This document shows, piece after piece, positions 9,093 to 19,316 of a stretch of 64,000 nt of DNA. The position numbers and the translations under genes are program-made. Source of the stretch: Sinorhizobium sp. 8-89 (GTDB lineage: Bacteria > Pseudomonadota > Alphaproteobacteria > Rhizobiales > Rhizobiaceae); the NCBI RefSeq assembly GCF_030124325.1, contig NZ_JASKLR010000012.1, forward strand, positions 62,001 through 126,000, read 5' to 3'. The first letter of the stretch is position 1; each line of letters opens with the position of its first letter. The notes under the pieces are model-generated. The model saw nothing but the letters and a program-made list of their open reading frames with translations, ran no database searches and had not been told where the DNA came from.

Positions 9093-10085
9093 TTATTCCG
9101 TGGGGCTCATGCCCCCGCATGATTGCCGGACAACCAGCCGGCAGGGCAATTTCCTCACGCCCGGCTCGACGGGTCTTCCTTCGGCGAGCGCAAGCACAGT
9201 GAGGCCGGCTTCCCGGCCGAGCTCCTTCAATCCCATGTCGATCGACGTCAGCGGCGGCCGCGTTTGTGCCGCCAGGATCTCCCAGTTGTCGAAACCGACC
9301 ACCGACACATCTTCCGGGACCCGAACGCCGCGCTCGCGCAAGGCATCGACCACGCCGCGGGCGATCTGGTCGTTGCCGCAAAAGACGGCGTCAGGCTTTT
9401 CGCCGGGCCGATCCCAGATCGACCCGACCGCCTCGTGGCCCCAGCTTTCCGCCCAGATGCCGTATAGGACCGGCTCGGCATCGCCGGCCACTTCGCGGTA
9501 GGCGCTGGCGCGCTCCCGGACCGAGAAGAAATCCTCAGGTCCCGTGATATGCGCGATCCGATGGCGCCCGAGCTTCGCCAGCCACTCAACCGCTAGACGC
9601 GCTCCTTGGCCATCGTCCGACCGCAGCGTCACGCTGTTCGGTGTCCCCTCGGTGAAGGCATAGACGACGGGCACCGGCAGGCTCGACAGATCGACCGGCA
9701 AACGCCGGTCCAGGCGTTTGCCGGAGGCGATGATGCCATCGACCTGCTTGTCCAGCATGGCATCGACATGGATCTGCCCGAGCGCCGGATCGTCTTCGAT
9801 GGCGCACAGAAATACCGACACGCCGTGATCGACCAGCGCTTCGGAAATTCCTGCCATGACCGGCAGGGTGAAACGTCCGTAGGTATCGTTCGTCAGAAGG
9901 CCGATGGTGAAGCTGCGCTTGCTGAGCAGCCCGCGCGCAAGAGCATTCGGCCGGAAGCCGATTTCCCCGGCGATGCGCTTCACCCTCTCGCGCGTCTCGG
10001 CACCCATGCGTCCGGTGTTGTTCAACGCCTTCGAGGCCGTTGAAATGCTGACGCCTGCCGCCGCAGCCACGTCATGAATGGTCAC
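9093..10085 (-). CDS. LacI family transcriptional regulator
   Basis: About 330 aa. The helix-turn-helix is at the extreme N-terminus (I-H-D-V-A-A-A-A-G-V-S-I-S-T-A-S-K-A-L-N), then a hinge (N-A-L-A-R-G-L) and a periplasmic-binding-protein-like sensor domain. The start is a GTG at 10085; no ATG gives a complete HTH. It is the first gene of the GH127/ABC operon and probably represses it. Inverted copies of GAGAAAACCTTTT, 47-94 nt upstream, are candidate operators. The inducer is presumably the imported sugar (inference). Confidence 0.9.
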   Translation of the reverse strand: MTIHDVAAAAGVSISTASKALNNTGRMGAETRERVKRIAGEIGFRPNALARGLLSKRSFTIGLLTNDTYGRFTLPVMAGISEALVDHGVSVFLCAIEDDPALGQIHVDAMLDKQVDGIIASGKRLDRRLPVDLSSLPVPVVYAFTEGTPNSVTLRSDDGQGARLAVEWLAKLGRHRIAHITGPEDFFSVRERASAYREVAGDAEPVLYGIWAESWGHEAVGSIWDRPGEKPDAVFCGNDQIARGVVDALRERGVRVPEDVSVVGFDNWEILAAQTRPPLTSIDMGLKELGREAGLTVLALAEGRPVEPGVRKLPCRLVVRQSCGGMSPTE

Positions 10086-10131
10086 GCGTCTGTTGGCCGG
10101 ACTATCCAGTGAACCCTCCCATGCTTGAGGA

Positions 10132-10179
10132 GAGAAAACCTTTTCTCACGCTGCATGTCAACAGAAAAAAGGTTTTCTC
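10132..10179. promoter_or_regulatory. Candidate LacI-type operator pair
   Basis: Two inverted copies of GAGAAAACCTTTT (10132-10144 and, reversed, 10167-10179) lie upstream of the lacI-type gene. The first copy is itself nearly palindromic (GAGAAAACCTTTTCTC, 10132-10147). This AT-rich block is the only clear dyad in the 92-bp gap between the DUF6064 gene and lacI. It fits an autoregulated operator for the downstream sugar operon. The second copy overlaps the 3' end of the DUF6064 gene. Confidence 0.55.
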
Positions 10180-10864
10180 ATTGTTCTTCGCTGGAGTGGG
10201 TGCGGGATCGCCGGCTGGTCAGCAGCAGGACCGCGACAAAGAAGATCGAAGCTATAGGGACGACCGCCCCAAGGTCTTCCATTCCCGTCAGAATAAGGCC
10301 GCTGAACGCACACCACAGGAGCGGTATCGGCAGAAGCAGCCAGAGGTGCCTTCCGCGCATCGCCAGCAGCACGCCAAGTGTGGTTATGGCGGTCGGATCC
10401 GGCATCATGCCGAAGGCTTCGGCGGCTGCCAGCGAACGCGCCGCGAGCAGCCCGAGGAAGGGGTGAAGCAAGAGCCCGAAGAGGGCAAGAGCCATCCCGC
10501 CGTAGCGGCGCCATCGGCTCACGGCCAGGATGTCATGGCTCGCGCGCCAGCTAAGCAGCAGCAAAAGCGCGGTCTGAAGAAAGAACGCCATCGCGGCGTA
10601 GGTCGCGCCCCAGGTTATCGGTGCAAAGCGAAGCCAAAGGAACTGCCAAGCGGAGAAAGCCCAGGCCACGGCAAATGCCGGAAGCAGGACGACCTTCGCG
10701 AAGCGAACCTGCTTGCTCGCAAGTACCATGATCGCCAGCATGCCGGCCACGAAGACGAGTTGAAGCGGCCAGAAATCCTGATTGTAGCGCTCGACGAGGC
10801 GAAAATAGACGCGCGGCGAGAACATCAGGAAATCGGCAGGCGTGTAGGTCCACCAATCCGACAT
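10178..10864 (-). CDS. DUF6064-type integral membrane protein
   Basis: A 228-aa very hydrophobic protein with about six to seven predicted membrane segments. The N-terminus contains Y-T-P-A-D-F-L-M-F-S-P-R-x-Y, which resembles the DUF6064 family. Function is unknown. GGTGAGG precedes the ATG. It begins 50 bp after the aldo/keto reductase stop, in the same direction, so the two could be co-transcribed. The family name is recalled from sequence pattern only. Confidence 0.7.
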   Translation of the reverse strand: MSDWWTYTPADFLMFSPRVYFRLVERYNQDFWPLQLVFVAGMLAIMVLASKQVRFAKVVLLPAFAVAWAFSAWQFLWLRFAPITWGATYAAMAFFLQTALLLLLSWRASHDILAVSRWRRYGGMALALFGLLLHPFLGLLAARSLAAAEAFGMMPDPTAITTLGVLLAMRGRHLWLLLPIPLLWCAFSGLILTGMEDLGAVVPIASIFFVAVLLLTSRRSRTHSSEEQ

Positions 10865-10914
10865 CCGCGGACCTCACCGCGCGTCCGTTCGGTGGCATTG
10901 GAGGAGGCCGGCGT

Positions 10915-11832
10915 TCACAACGCCTCCACGTAGTCGACCATGCGACGCCGCATCGCCTCGTCAGGCAGGATACCGCCGCCCGCTTCAAGATTCTCGCGCA
11001 TATGGTCGACGCGCGTCGTCGCCGGTATGGCGCAGGTCACCGCCGGATGCGAGACGATGAACTTCAGCAGGAACTGCGCCCAATTCCGCGCGCCAGTCTC
11101 GGCAATCCATTCGGGCAACGGTTCGTCGTCGACTTGCCGGATCAGGCTGCCCTGGCGGAATGGGCGGTTGACGATGACCGCGATGCCTTTCTCCTGCGCC
11201 AGCGGTAGGATGCGCTCCTCCGCCTCCCGGTCGAGGATGTTGTAGGTAAGCTGAACGAAATCGATCGGCTCGCTCGACATGACGCGCTCGATTTCCCGAT
11301 GCCTTCGCCCTTCCGAAGTGGTTATGCCGACGTAGCGCAACTGCGCTTTCGCCTTCATGTCGAACAGCATCGGCAGGTGCTCTTCCCACGAAACGAGATT
11401 GTGGACCTGCATGAGATCGAACCTCTTTACGCCCCAATAGGCTCGGGAGGCTTCGATCTGCTCCGCCCCGCTTGCCGGGTCTGAAATCCAGACCTTCTCG
11501 GCTGAAAACAGGCGATCGGGGTATTTTAGCTTCTGCAAGCCGTAGCCGATGGTCGGCTGCGAGGAGCCGTACATGGGAGAGGAATCGATCATGCGCCCGC
11601 CGCCCTCGAAGAAGGCCGCCATCACGGCCGCGCACTCGTCCTGAAGCACCGGATCGTCGCCGACATTGAAGGTGATCCAGGTACCGAGTCCGATCACCGG
11701 TATTTCCTCGCCGCTCGAGGGGATCGCCCTGCGGGTGACGCCAGCGAATTGGGCACGGGCCGGTCGCCCTATCAGCGGCAGGGACGCGCTCAATGCAAAT
11801 CCCTGAAGGACGCATCGTCGTGTGGACCTCAT
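10915..11832 (-). CDS. Tat-exported aldo/keto reductase
   Basis: A 305-aa aldo/keto reductase with a twin-arginine signal (S-T-R-R-C-V-L-Q-G, then a hydrophobic stretch and A-R-A-Q cleavage region). The AKR tetrad residues are visible: Asp and Tyr in M-I-D-S-S-P-M-Y-G, Lys in F-S-A-E-K-V-W, and His in L-M-Q-V-H-N. The start at 11832 has a near-perfect AAGGAGGTG site. Export of a nicotinamide-dependent fold is unusual, since the cofactor should be acquired in the cytoplasm; Tat export would allow that. The substrate is unknown. Confidence 0.85.
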   Translation of the reverse strand: MRSTRRCVLQGFALSASLPLIGRPARAQFAGVTRRAIPSSGEEIPVIGLGTWITFNVGDDPVLQDECAAVMAAFFEGGGRMIDSSPMYGSSQPTIGYGLQKLKYPDRLFSAEKVWISDPASGAEQIEASRAYWGVKRFDLMQVHNLVSWEEHLPMLFDMKAKAQLRYVGITTSEGRRHREIERVMSSEPIDFVQLTYNILDREAEERILPLAQEKGIAVIVNRPFRQGSLIRQVDDEPLPEWIAETGARNWAQFLLKFIVSHPAVTCAIPATTRVDHMRENLEAGGGILPDEAMRRRMVDYVEAL

Positions 11833-12117
11833 CGAGGCACCTCCTTTCCGCGCTCGGCAAGGGGACAAAAGCACTAAGGTTATACTCGCCAGATCCGGCA
11901 AGATCATGGACCGCTGCGGCGGCGGCCAGAAACCACGAAGTCGTGAAGAGAGCGGCAACGGCTGGAAACACGGAAGGCGCTTCGGGACTTTCCGCTTGTT
12001 CAGAGCAATTCAAGTCCTTATTTGACGTTGACCGTCATCGGCTGGAGCGTCATGGGGCAGAAACTGCTTCGTCATGCGATCTGGCTTCCGCCCGTGCAGC
12101 CCGCTGTCTTTTGAGCA

Positions 12118-13059
12118 ATGCAACAGTTCGTCAAGGCGCCGAAGAGAGAGATCGGATGGGGCATGCCGACGTCGGTTGCCCTGCATCTGGCGCTTGCGTT
12201 CTTGTTGCTTTTTCGGTTGCCCGAGGCACCGGCGGAGCCCGAGAAAGAGCAGAGCGTCAATGTAGAGCTTGTTTCGCCACCGCGCCCGAAAGCGCAAGAA
12301 AAGCCGCCCGCCCCGGCCAAATCAGGCGCCAAACCATCAGCCTCACGGCCGCAGGCGTTCGAATCCGCTTCAGCGCGCGCTGATGTAAACGAAGCACGGC
12401 AACCGCCGCCGAAACAGGGCGAGACGCAAGACGCTCCGAAAGCCGTCGAACAGCCGAAGCCGGGGCCATCCAAACCAGAGACTGCCGCGCGCGAAATGCC
12501 CGAAGACAAACCGGCGCCGCCGGTGTTGGAAACGCCGCAGCCGGACTCGGCAACCGGGCAAAGCGAGATTGAAGCAGCCGCCCTTGAAAGCGTGCCGGTT
12601 CCCGCGCAAAGGCCGCTACAGGAAAAAGGCGAGAAGCAAGAGGCCGCGGATCCGGCGGGCGCCAAGACCGACCAGAAATCCGGCGAACTCGTTTCGGCGA
12701 AGGAACTCTTCTCGCCAAACGCGCTTTCAAACCCGCGCGTCAAGCAGGCACTCGGGAAGCTCCCCGTCAAGAAACGCATAGTGCAGATCTGCAGCATCGA
12801 GGCGCTGGAGCAGGTGCGCAGCCAAAGACCGGGCGCGTTTCCGGACATGCTCGTTCCCTATGGTCCGACAGGTGGGATTATTTCGCCTTCGGCGCTGACC
12901 GCCCGGGGCGGCGCCTACCGCAGCAAGGCGAACTGGTACAACGTCGACTTCAAATGCGAGGTCGACGCCGATGCGACGGCGGTGGTTTCCTTCAGCTTCG
13001 CAATCGGCGGCGCGGTGCCGAAAAGCGAATGGGACGCGCGCCAGTTGCCGCTGAATTGA
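12118..13059 (+). CDS. DUF930 domain protein with TonB-like N-terminus
   Basis: 313 aa. One N-terminal membrane segment (about 18-33, V-A-L-H-L-A-L-A-F-L-L-L-F) is followed by a long Pro/Glu/Lys-rich linker (about 36-205), giving a TonB-like layout. A C-terminal domain (about 210-313) contains R-I-V-Q-I-C-S-I-E-A-L-E-Q, as in DUF930 proteins common in Rhizobiales. It is probably anchored in the inner membrane with the globular domain in the periplasm. Function is unknown. It is divergent from the aldo/keto reductase, with 285 bp between them in which no other gene was found. Confidence 0.8.
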   Translation: MQQFVKAPKREIGWGMPTSVALHLALAFLLLFRLPEAPAEPEKEQSVNVELVSPPRPKAQEKPPAPAKSGAKPSASRPQAFESASARADVNEARQPPPKQGETQDAPKAVEQPKPGPSKPETAAREMPEDKPAPPVLETPQPDSATGQSEIEAAALESVPVPAQRPLQEKGEKQEAADPAGAKTDQKSGELVSAKELFSPNALSNPRVKQALGKLPVKKRIVQICSIEALEQVRSQRPGAFPDMLVPYGPTGGIISPSALTARGGAYRSKANWYNVDFKCEVDADATAVVSFSFAIGGAVPKSEWDARQLPLN

Positions 13060-13334
13060 AGTGGCGCGAAGAGACCCTGCCGCCTGAACTCCGAAACAAG
13101 CCCGTTCGCTGGTGAACGCCAGGAGATCATCTAAGCTATCCCTAATGAAGCGCTTATGAGGAAAGCGCGCAGTATGATAGGATTGATCTTTGGGAGTAAT
13201 TCCGGCTCGGGGAGACGCCGGATCAGTTTCAGTTGCCATAACCCGCGTCGAGTCAGCGTCTCCGCCATGCCGGATAGGGTGAGGTCCTCCTGTGAAAAAG
13301 CGGCCTCTGAATAACAACTCGGAATGGGAGGTGT

Positions 13335-14597
13335 ATGATGGTTCGTAAACTGTTTCTCACCTTGGCTGCCGCGGCGTCCGCGCTCGCGATCAGCGGCGCC
13401 GCATGGGCCGATATCACGATCCTTGTGCCGTCGGGCAGTGAAGGCGACGGCCTCAGAGCTGCGGCCGCGGATTACGCGAAGATGAAGGGCACGAAGGTCG
13501 AGACCGTCCAGGCGCCCTATGCCAACGTCTTTGAGCAAGGTGCTAATGCCGGCGCCACCAAGTCCGGCATCTTCGACATCGTCCTGATGGACGATCCATG
13601 GATTCCGTTCTTTGCCGAAAACGGGCATCTGGAGGACTTGACGCCCTTCTTCAAGAACGCCGGAATGGAAGGACCCGACAACGATTTCCTGTCGAAGTCG
13701 CTGGCGATCTGCCGCAACCCGTACAATTCCGGGCCTTATGTCTGCCTGCCCTATGTGGGAAATGCGCAGATGTTCTTCTATGATGCCGCCAAGTACAAGG
13801 AAGCCGGCGTCGATGCCCCGAAAACCTGGGACGACGTACTGAAGGCGAGCAAGACGCTGACGGAAGGCGGGGGCGGCCGCTATTTCGGCTATGTCTTCCG
13901 CGGCGGTCAGGGCAATCCCGTCGTTGCCGATTTCATGCCGATCTTCTGGTCCTATGGGGCCGATCTTTTCAATGCCGATCGCACCAAGGTCACGATCGAC
14001 ACGCCGGAAGGTGCTGCCGCCATGAAGATGTTCATGGCGCTGCGCGATGTCTCGCCGAAAGGAGTGGAGAGCTACAACGCGAACGAGGTCGGCACGGCAC
14101 TCGCCGCGGGCACGTCCGCTTCATCCATCAACTGGCCAAACTGGGTCGCGACCTTCGAGGATCCGAGCCAGTCGAAAATGGTCGGCAAGATTTCCTATGG
14201 GCCCATTCCGGCTGGAACAAAGCCGGGCAGCTCGGAAATTGGCCACTGGACCATGGGCATCATGTCGGCGTCGAAGAACAAGCAGGAGGCCTTCGACTTC
14301 ATGCTCTGGGCGACGTCGCCTGAGCAGATCAAGATTTCCGCCGAGCGCGGCAATCCCCCCGTCCGGGCCTCGGTCTTCACCGATCCGGAACTGACCAAAC
14401 AGGAGAAATTCCGGCATTATCCGGTGCTGATGGAGGCGATCCAGGCTTCGACCCCGCGTCCGCGCCATCCGAAATGGCCGGAGATAGAAAATGCCTTCGG
14501 CATAGAGCTTTCCAAGGCCGTTGCCGGCACGATCACGCCGGAGGAGGCGCTGAAGAACGCGCAGGCGGCGGTCGAGCAGATCACCGGCCTCAAATAA
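13335..14597 (+). CDS. ABC transporter carbohydrate-binding protein
   Basis: A 420-aa family 1 solute-binding protein with a Sec signal (about 1-26, ending S-G-A-A-W-A). GGGAGG is just upstream, with ATG codons at 13335 and 13338. The mature protein has the expected two-lobed features, including M-D-D-P-W-I-P-F-F and P-Y-V-G-N-A-Q-M-F-F-Y. It is the first gene of a binding protein-permease-permease-ATPase operon. The ligand cannot be read from the sequence. The 275-bp upstream gap carries the promoter; an AAGCGCTT palindrome at 13148-13155 is the only notable feature there. Confidence 0.92.
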   Translation: MMVRKLFLTLAAAASALAISGAAWADITILVPSGSEGDGLRAAAADYAKMKGTKVETVQAPYANVFEQGANAGATKSGIFDIVLMDDPWIPFFAENGHLEDLTPFFKNAGMEGPDNDFLSKSLAICRNPYNSGPYVCLPYVGNAQMFFYDAAKYKEAGVDAPKTWDDVLKASKTLTEGGGGRYFGYVFRGGQGNPVVADFMPIFWSYGADLFNADRTKVTIDTPEGAAAMKMFMALRDVSPKGVESYNANEVGTALAAGTSASSINWPNWVATFEDPSQSKMVGKISYGPIPAGTKPGSSEIGHWTMGIMSASKNKQEAFDFMLWATSPEQIKISAERGNPPVRASVFTDPELTKQEKFRHYPVLMEAIQASTPRPRHPKWPEIENAFGIELSKAVAGTITPEEALKNAQAAVEQITGLK

Positions 14598-14614
14598 CCG
14601 GCAATCCTGTGTGG

Positions 14615-14634
14615 ACGGGGCGTTTAAGCCCCGT
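14615..14634 (+). other. Intra-operon hairpin after the binding-protein gene
   Basis: ACGGGGC (14615-14621) and GCCCCGT (14628-14634) form a perfect 7-bp stem with a 6-nt loop. There is no long T tract. Such hairpins between a solute-binding protein gene and the permease genes commonly stabilise the upstream mRNA and raise binding-protein output over permease. That role is inferred. Confidence 0.6.
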
Positions 14635-14696
14635 TCTCATCAGGGGATGACGACCGCCTTGATCAAGAGGTGAGACGAGGTCTGCGAGAGAGACCG

Positions 14697-15623
14697 ATGT
14701 TGAAATCCGCAAACGACGGCACGTTGACTGCGCAGTCTCCGCCGGGGGGGCCCCTGGAGCGGTGGGCGGAGCGCCATCTGCGCTACCTGATGCTCGCGCC
14801 GACCGTCCTGATATTGCTGGCGCTGACGATCTTTCCGAGCCTCTACATGTTCTACGCAGCGGTTCACAAGATCAGCCCGAACCCTGATCTGCCGTGGGAG
14901 TTCGTCGGTCCGGGCAATTTTGCGCGCCTTCTGTCAGACGCACAGTTTCACGTCGCGCTCCGCAACACGGTCGTCTTTACCGTCGTGGCGGTGGCGGTCG
15001 AGTTTCTCCTCGGTCTCGGCCTGGCCTTGCTCCTCGACAAATTCATTCGCCGGCTGACGTTTCTGAAAACGGTGCTGATGATCCCGATGATGCTGCCGCC
15101 GATCGCGGTCGCCATCACCTGGAAACTGATCTACGAGCCTCAATTCGGCGTGCTAAATGAAATCATGTACCGCCTCGGTCTTCCCTTGCAGGCGTGGGCG
15201 GGCGACGTGAACCTCGCGATGTTTTCGATCATCGTTGCGGACGTCTGGCAGTGGACACCCTTCATATTCCTGCTGATGCTGGCGGGCCTCGCAAGTCTGC
15301 CGGTGGAACCTTACGAGGCGGCAGCACTCGACGGTGCCTCGTCCTGGCGGCAATTCTGGGATCTGACGCTGCCATTCCTGAAGCCGGTGATCGCCATTGC
15401 GCTGCTGCTGCGGGTCATGGATGCGCTGCGTCTCTTCGATCTGGTTTTCATCCTGACCGGCGGCGGCCCGGCCGATCGCACCAAGGTCTTGAGTCTTTAC
15501 ATTTATCAGGTCGCTTACCGTTTCGCCGACCCTGGCTATGCGGCGGCGATATCGCTGTTCGTCCTGTTCGTGACGATCATTCTCAGCACCTGGTTCATGA
15601 AACGCATGCGGCTGGCGGATTGA
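14697..15623 (+). CDS. Carbohydrate ABC transporter permease (MalF type)
   Basis: 308 aa with six hydrophobic segments and the coupling loop E-A-A-A-L-D-G-A in the second half. The ATG at 14697 has GAGAGAG upstream; a GTG at 14670 in frame is the alternative. It lies 99 bp after the binding-protein gene and 5 bp before the second permease. Confidence 0.92.
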   Translation: MLKSANDGTLTAQSPPGGPLERWAERHLRYLMLAPTVLILLALTIFPSLYMFYAAVHKISPNPDLPWEFVGPGNFARLLSDAQFHVALRNTVVFTVVAVAVEFLLGLGLALLLDKFIRRLTFLKTVLMIPMMLPPIAVAITWKLIYEPQFGVLNEIMYRLGLPLQAWAGDVNLAMFSIIVADVWQWTPFIFLLMLAGLASLPVEPYEAAALDGASSWRQFWDLTLPFLKPVIAIALLLRVMDALRLFDLVFILTGGGPADRTKVLSLYIYQVAYRFADPGYAAAISLFVLFVTIILSTWFMKRMRLAD

Positions 15624-15628
15624 CGACG

Positions 15629-16495
15629 ATGACCCCCAGAACCCTCCATAGACGCAGCCGCACCAGGGAAGTGCTCACCCGCCTGGCGGCCTACCTGGCG
15701 ATCCTCGTTGCACTGATCCTCACGCTTTTTCCGATCTACTGGATCGCGGCCAATTCGTTCAAGTTCGATATCGACATTTTCGCCGTGCCACCGGAATGGC
15801 TGCCGCGGAACCCGACATTGAAACACTATGACGAAGCGTTCATCCAGCGTCCTTTCCTCCGCTACGCACTGAACAGCTTCCTCGTCGCAGTCGGGACGAC
15901 GACCGTTTCCGTGGTTTTCGGCACCATGGCGGGCTATGCCCTCGCGCGCTTCAACTATCCGTGGCAGTGGCGCAAGCAGATTTCGTTCTGGATCCTGTCG
16001 ACACGCATGATGCCGCCGATCGTCAGCATCATTCCGCTGTATCTGTTCTTCAACTATTTCGACATGCTGAACACGAAGTCGGCGCTCGTCATCGCCTACA
16101 CCGCCTTCAACCTGCCGTTCGCGACCTGGATGATGAAGAGCTATTTCCAGGACCTTCCGGTCGAACTGGAGGAAGCCGCGGTCGTCGACGGGGACACGCG
16201 CTGGGGCGCCTTCCTGCATGTAGCCTTGCCGCTCGCCCGGCCGGGGCTCGCCGCAACGGCCATCTTCTGTCTGATCATCTCGTGGAACGAGTTCCTGCTG
16301 TCCCTCATCATCACGCTGACCGAGCAGTCGCAGACGCTGCCGATCGGCATTGCCGGGCGGGTGACGCAGTACAACACCTATTGGGGCGAGATCAGCGCTG
16401 CCGGCTTTATGGCCTGTGTTCCGATCGTCATCTTCGCTTTCATCGTCCAGAAGCATCTTGTCCGGGGGCTCTCCCTTGGGGCTGTCAAGGGTTGA
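15629..16495 (+). CDS. Carbohydrate ABC transporter permease (MalG type)
   Basis: 288 aa. Six membrane segments, coupling motif E-E-A-A-V-V-D-G-D and the characteristic C-terminus L-V-R-G-L-S-L-G-A-V-K-G. The ATG at 15629 follows the previous stop by 5 bp. The longer open frame beginning at 15194 runs inside the upstream permease gene and is not the true start. The ATPase gene starts 3 bp downstream. Confidence 0.92.
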   Translation: MTPRTLHRRSRTREVLTRLAAYLAILVALILTLFPIYWIAANSFKFDIDIFAVPPEWLPRNPTLKHYDEAFIQRPFLRYALNSFLVAVGTTTVSVVFGTMAGYALARFNYPWQWRKQISFWILSTRMMPPIVSIIPLYLFFNYFDMLNTKSALVIAYTAFNLPFATWMMKSYFQDLPVELEEAAVVDGDTRWGAFLHVALPLARPGLAATAIFCLIISWNEFLLSLIITLTEQSQTLPIGIAGRVTQYNTYWGEISAAGFMACVPIVIFAFIVQKHLVRGLSLGAVKG

Positions 16496-16498
16496 GCC

Positions 16499-17552
<1,054 letters not shown>

Positions 17553-17560
<8 letters not shown>

Positions 17561-18317
17561 CCTTTGCGCCGCGACCATCATCATTGCCATGACGTCCCCC
17601 GCGGCTGCGGCCGATAGAGGGCCGATTAATGGCAATCCGTTGATGGAGATCCCCGCCGGCCCGTTTGTCTTCGGTCGCGACGACGGTCCCGAAAACGAGC
17701 GCCCACGCCGGGTGATCGCGGGAATGGCATTCTCCATTAACCGCACCGAGATCACGAACCGGCAATACCGCCGCTTCGTCGAGGCGACCGGGCATCGCGC
17801 GGCCTTCTATGCAAATCACCCGATTCTCGGCCTGGACGACAGGCCGGTGGTCGGCGTCAGTTGGGAAGACGCCGTGGCCTTTTGCCGTCACTACGGCCTC
17901 TCGCTGCCGTCGGAGCAGCAATACGAAAGGGCTGCGCGGGGAAAGAAGGGTCCGCCATTTCCCTGGAACGCGCGCGCCGGCAAGGCGGTGCCGGCCAATT
18001 TTGGCACGGATAGCTGCTGTTCCGGCGATGCACGCGACGGCTATCCTATGACCGCTCCGGCGGACGCTTTTGCCGACGGTGCGAGCGGGGAGGGCGTCCT
18101 CAATCTCGTCGGCAATGTCTGGGAATGGACCAGCGATGTCTATGCACCCTATGAGGGCGGGACGGAGGCGGTGAACTTCGGGCCGTATCGCGTGCTTCGC
18201 GGCGGCGCCTGGAATAGCGATCCAGCCCATCTTACCACGACCTATCGCCTCGCCTATGATCCGGAATTCCGTTTTGCAGCCAATGGCGGCTTCCGATGCG
18301 TTCGCTCCAAGCCCTGA
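17553..18317 (+). CDS. Exported SUMF1/formylglycine-generating-enzyme-like protein
   Basis: About 254 aa with a short signal peptide ending A-A-A-A-D. The FGE-sulfatase (SUMF1) fold is shown by E-I-P-A-G-P-F near the start, N-R-T-E-I-T-N-R-Q-Y, G-V-S-W-E-D-A-V-A-F-C, N-V-W-E-W-T-S-D and the ending R-G-G-A-W...G-F-R-C-V. The C-terminal cysteine pair used by true formylglycine-generating enzymes is absent at the expected place (W-N-S-D-P-A-H-L-T-T-T-Y-R), and no sulfatase gene is adjacent. It is more likely a binding or other SUMF1-family protein. It overlaps both neighbours, so it belongs to the ABC operon. Confidence 0.82.
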
Positions 18318-19303
18318 TCATCGCCACCGGTCTTCTGTTCCTGGCAGCCGGCGCCGCTGCCGAACCGATAGCCGCGCGGGGCTATAGACTGGAAACTGTC
18401 AGCAAACCAGGTGCTGCTTTCTCTGGCCTATCCCGCGACGGTGAGGCGCTGCTCGCGACCGATCTCGCCAGCGGCCGGCTCTACCGGCGTGAGCCAGGTG
18501 GTGAACTTGTCGCCTTCGGTCCGGCCCTTCCGCACGGCCTCGATGTGATCGGCGACCACACCGGCCCCTATCGCGTCGTGCACGTCGGGAATGCTTTGAT
18601 CGTGGCTCAAGGGTGGACGCCGGTCGATGCCGGCGAAGGGCCGCTTGACCATGCTCTCGTGGCGATCGGCGAGGGCGGCGAGCTTCGCGTAATCAGCAGC
18701 GATTTCTGGAATCCGTTCGACTTCGCCGTTACCAATGGAACGTACTACGTCATCGACTCGGCACGAAACAGTGTCGAACGCATGCAGGCGGACGGTCGGA
18801 AACAAACGATCATGACCTTTCGCCGCATGAAGCAGGCAACGACGGCATTGCGGCAGCTTTCTCCGACGGAGTTTACCGAAGAGAATGGGTACGAAGTCGA
18901 TGCGGTGCCGACCGGCATCGCCCTTCGCGACGGGCGCATCCATGTCGCGCTGTTCGGCGGATTTCCTTTCCTCGACGGCGCGGGAAAGATCGTTTCAGCT
19001 CCAGAGACGGGCGGCGCTGCGCAGCCGCAGGTCGATGTCGGGGGCCTGAACGCGCCAGTGGCAATCGCCTTCGACGCGGATGGCGGGATGCTTGTCCTCG
19101 AGCATGGTCGTTACGGCCAGAAGGAAGGTTTTCTGAAGGGGAGCGGCCGATTGCTCAAACTCGATAAGACGACGGGCGCCCGGCAGACCATTCTCGCTGG
19201 GCTGACACGACCGGTCTCCGTCCTCGTCTGGGACGAGCGGCGGCTCGTCGTTTCCGAACTCGCCGGGAATCTCCATTTCCTGACTCGGGAACCGACGCCA
19301 TGA
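18296..19303 (+). CDS. Secreted ScyD/ScyE-like beta-propeller protein
   Basis: 335 aa with a Sec signal (about 1-22, L-F-L-A-A-G-A-A-A-E). The rest shows repeated beta-propeller-like blocks, such as F-S-G-L-S-R-D-G, L-Y-R-R-E-P-G-G and F-D-A-D-G-G-M-L-V-L-E. This resembles ScyD/ScyE or SMP-30/NHL-type periplasmic proteins. It overlaps the SUMF1-like gene by 22 bp and is the last gene of the sugar ABC operon. It may bind or process the transported compound; that is inferred from context. Confidence 0.65.
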   Translation: MRSLQALIIATGLLFLAAGAAAEPIAARGYRLETVSKPGAAFSGLSRDGEALLATDLASGRLYRREPGGELVAFGPALPHGLDVIGDHTGPYRVVHVGNALIVAQGWTPVDAGEGPLDHALVAIGEGGELRVISSDFWNPFDFAVTNGTYYVIDSARNSVERMQADGRKQTIMTFRRMKQATTALRQLSPTEFTEENGYEVDAVPTGIALRDGRIHVALFGGFPFLDGAGKIVSAPETGGAAQPQVDVGGLNAPVAIAFDADGGMLVLEHGRYGQKEGFLKGSGRLLKLDKTTGARQTILAGLTRPVSVLVWDERRLVVSELAGNLHFLTREPTP

Positions 19304-19316
19304 CGTTGACGAGCAT

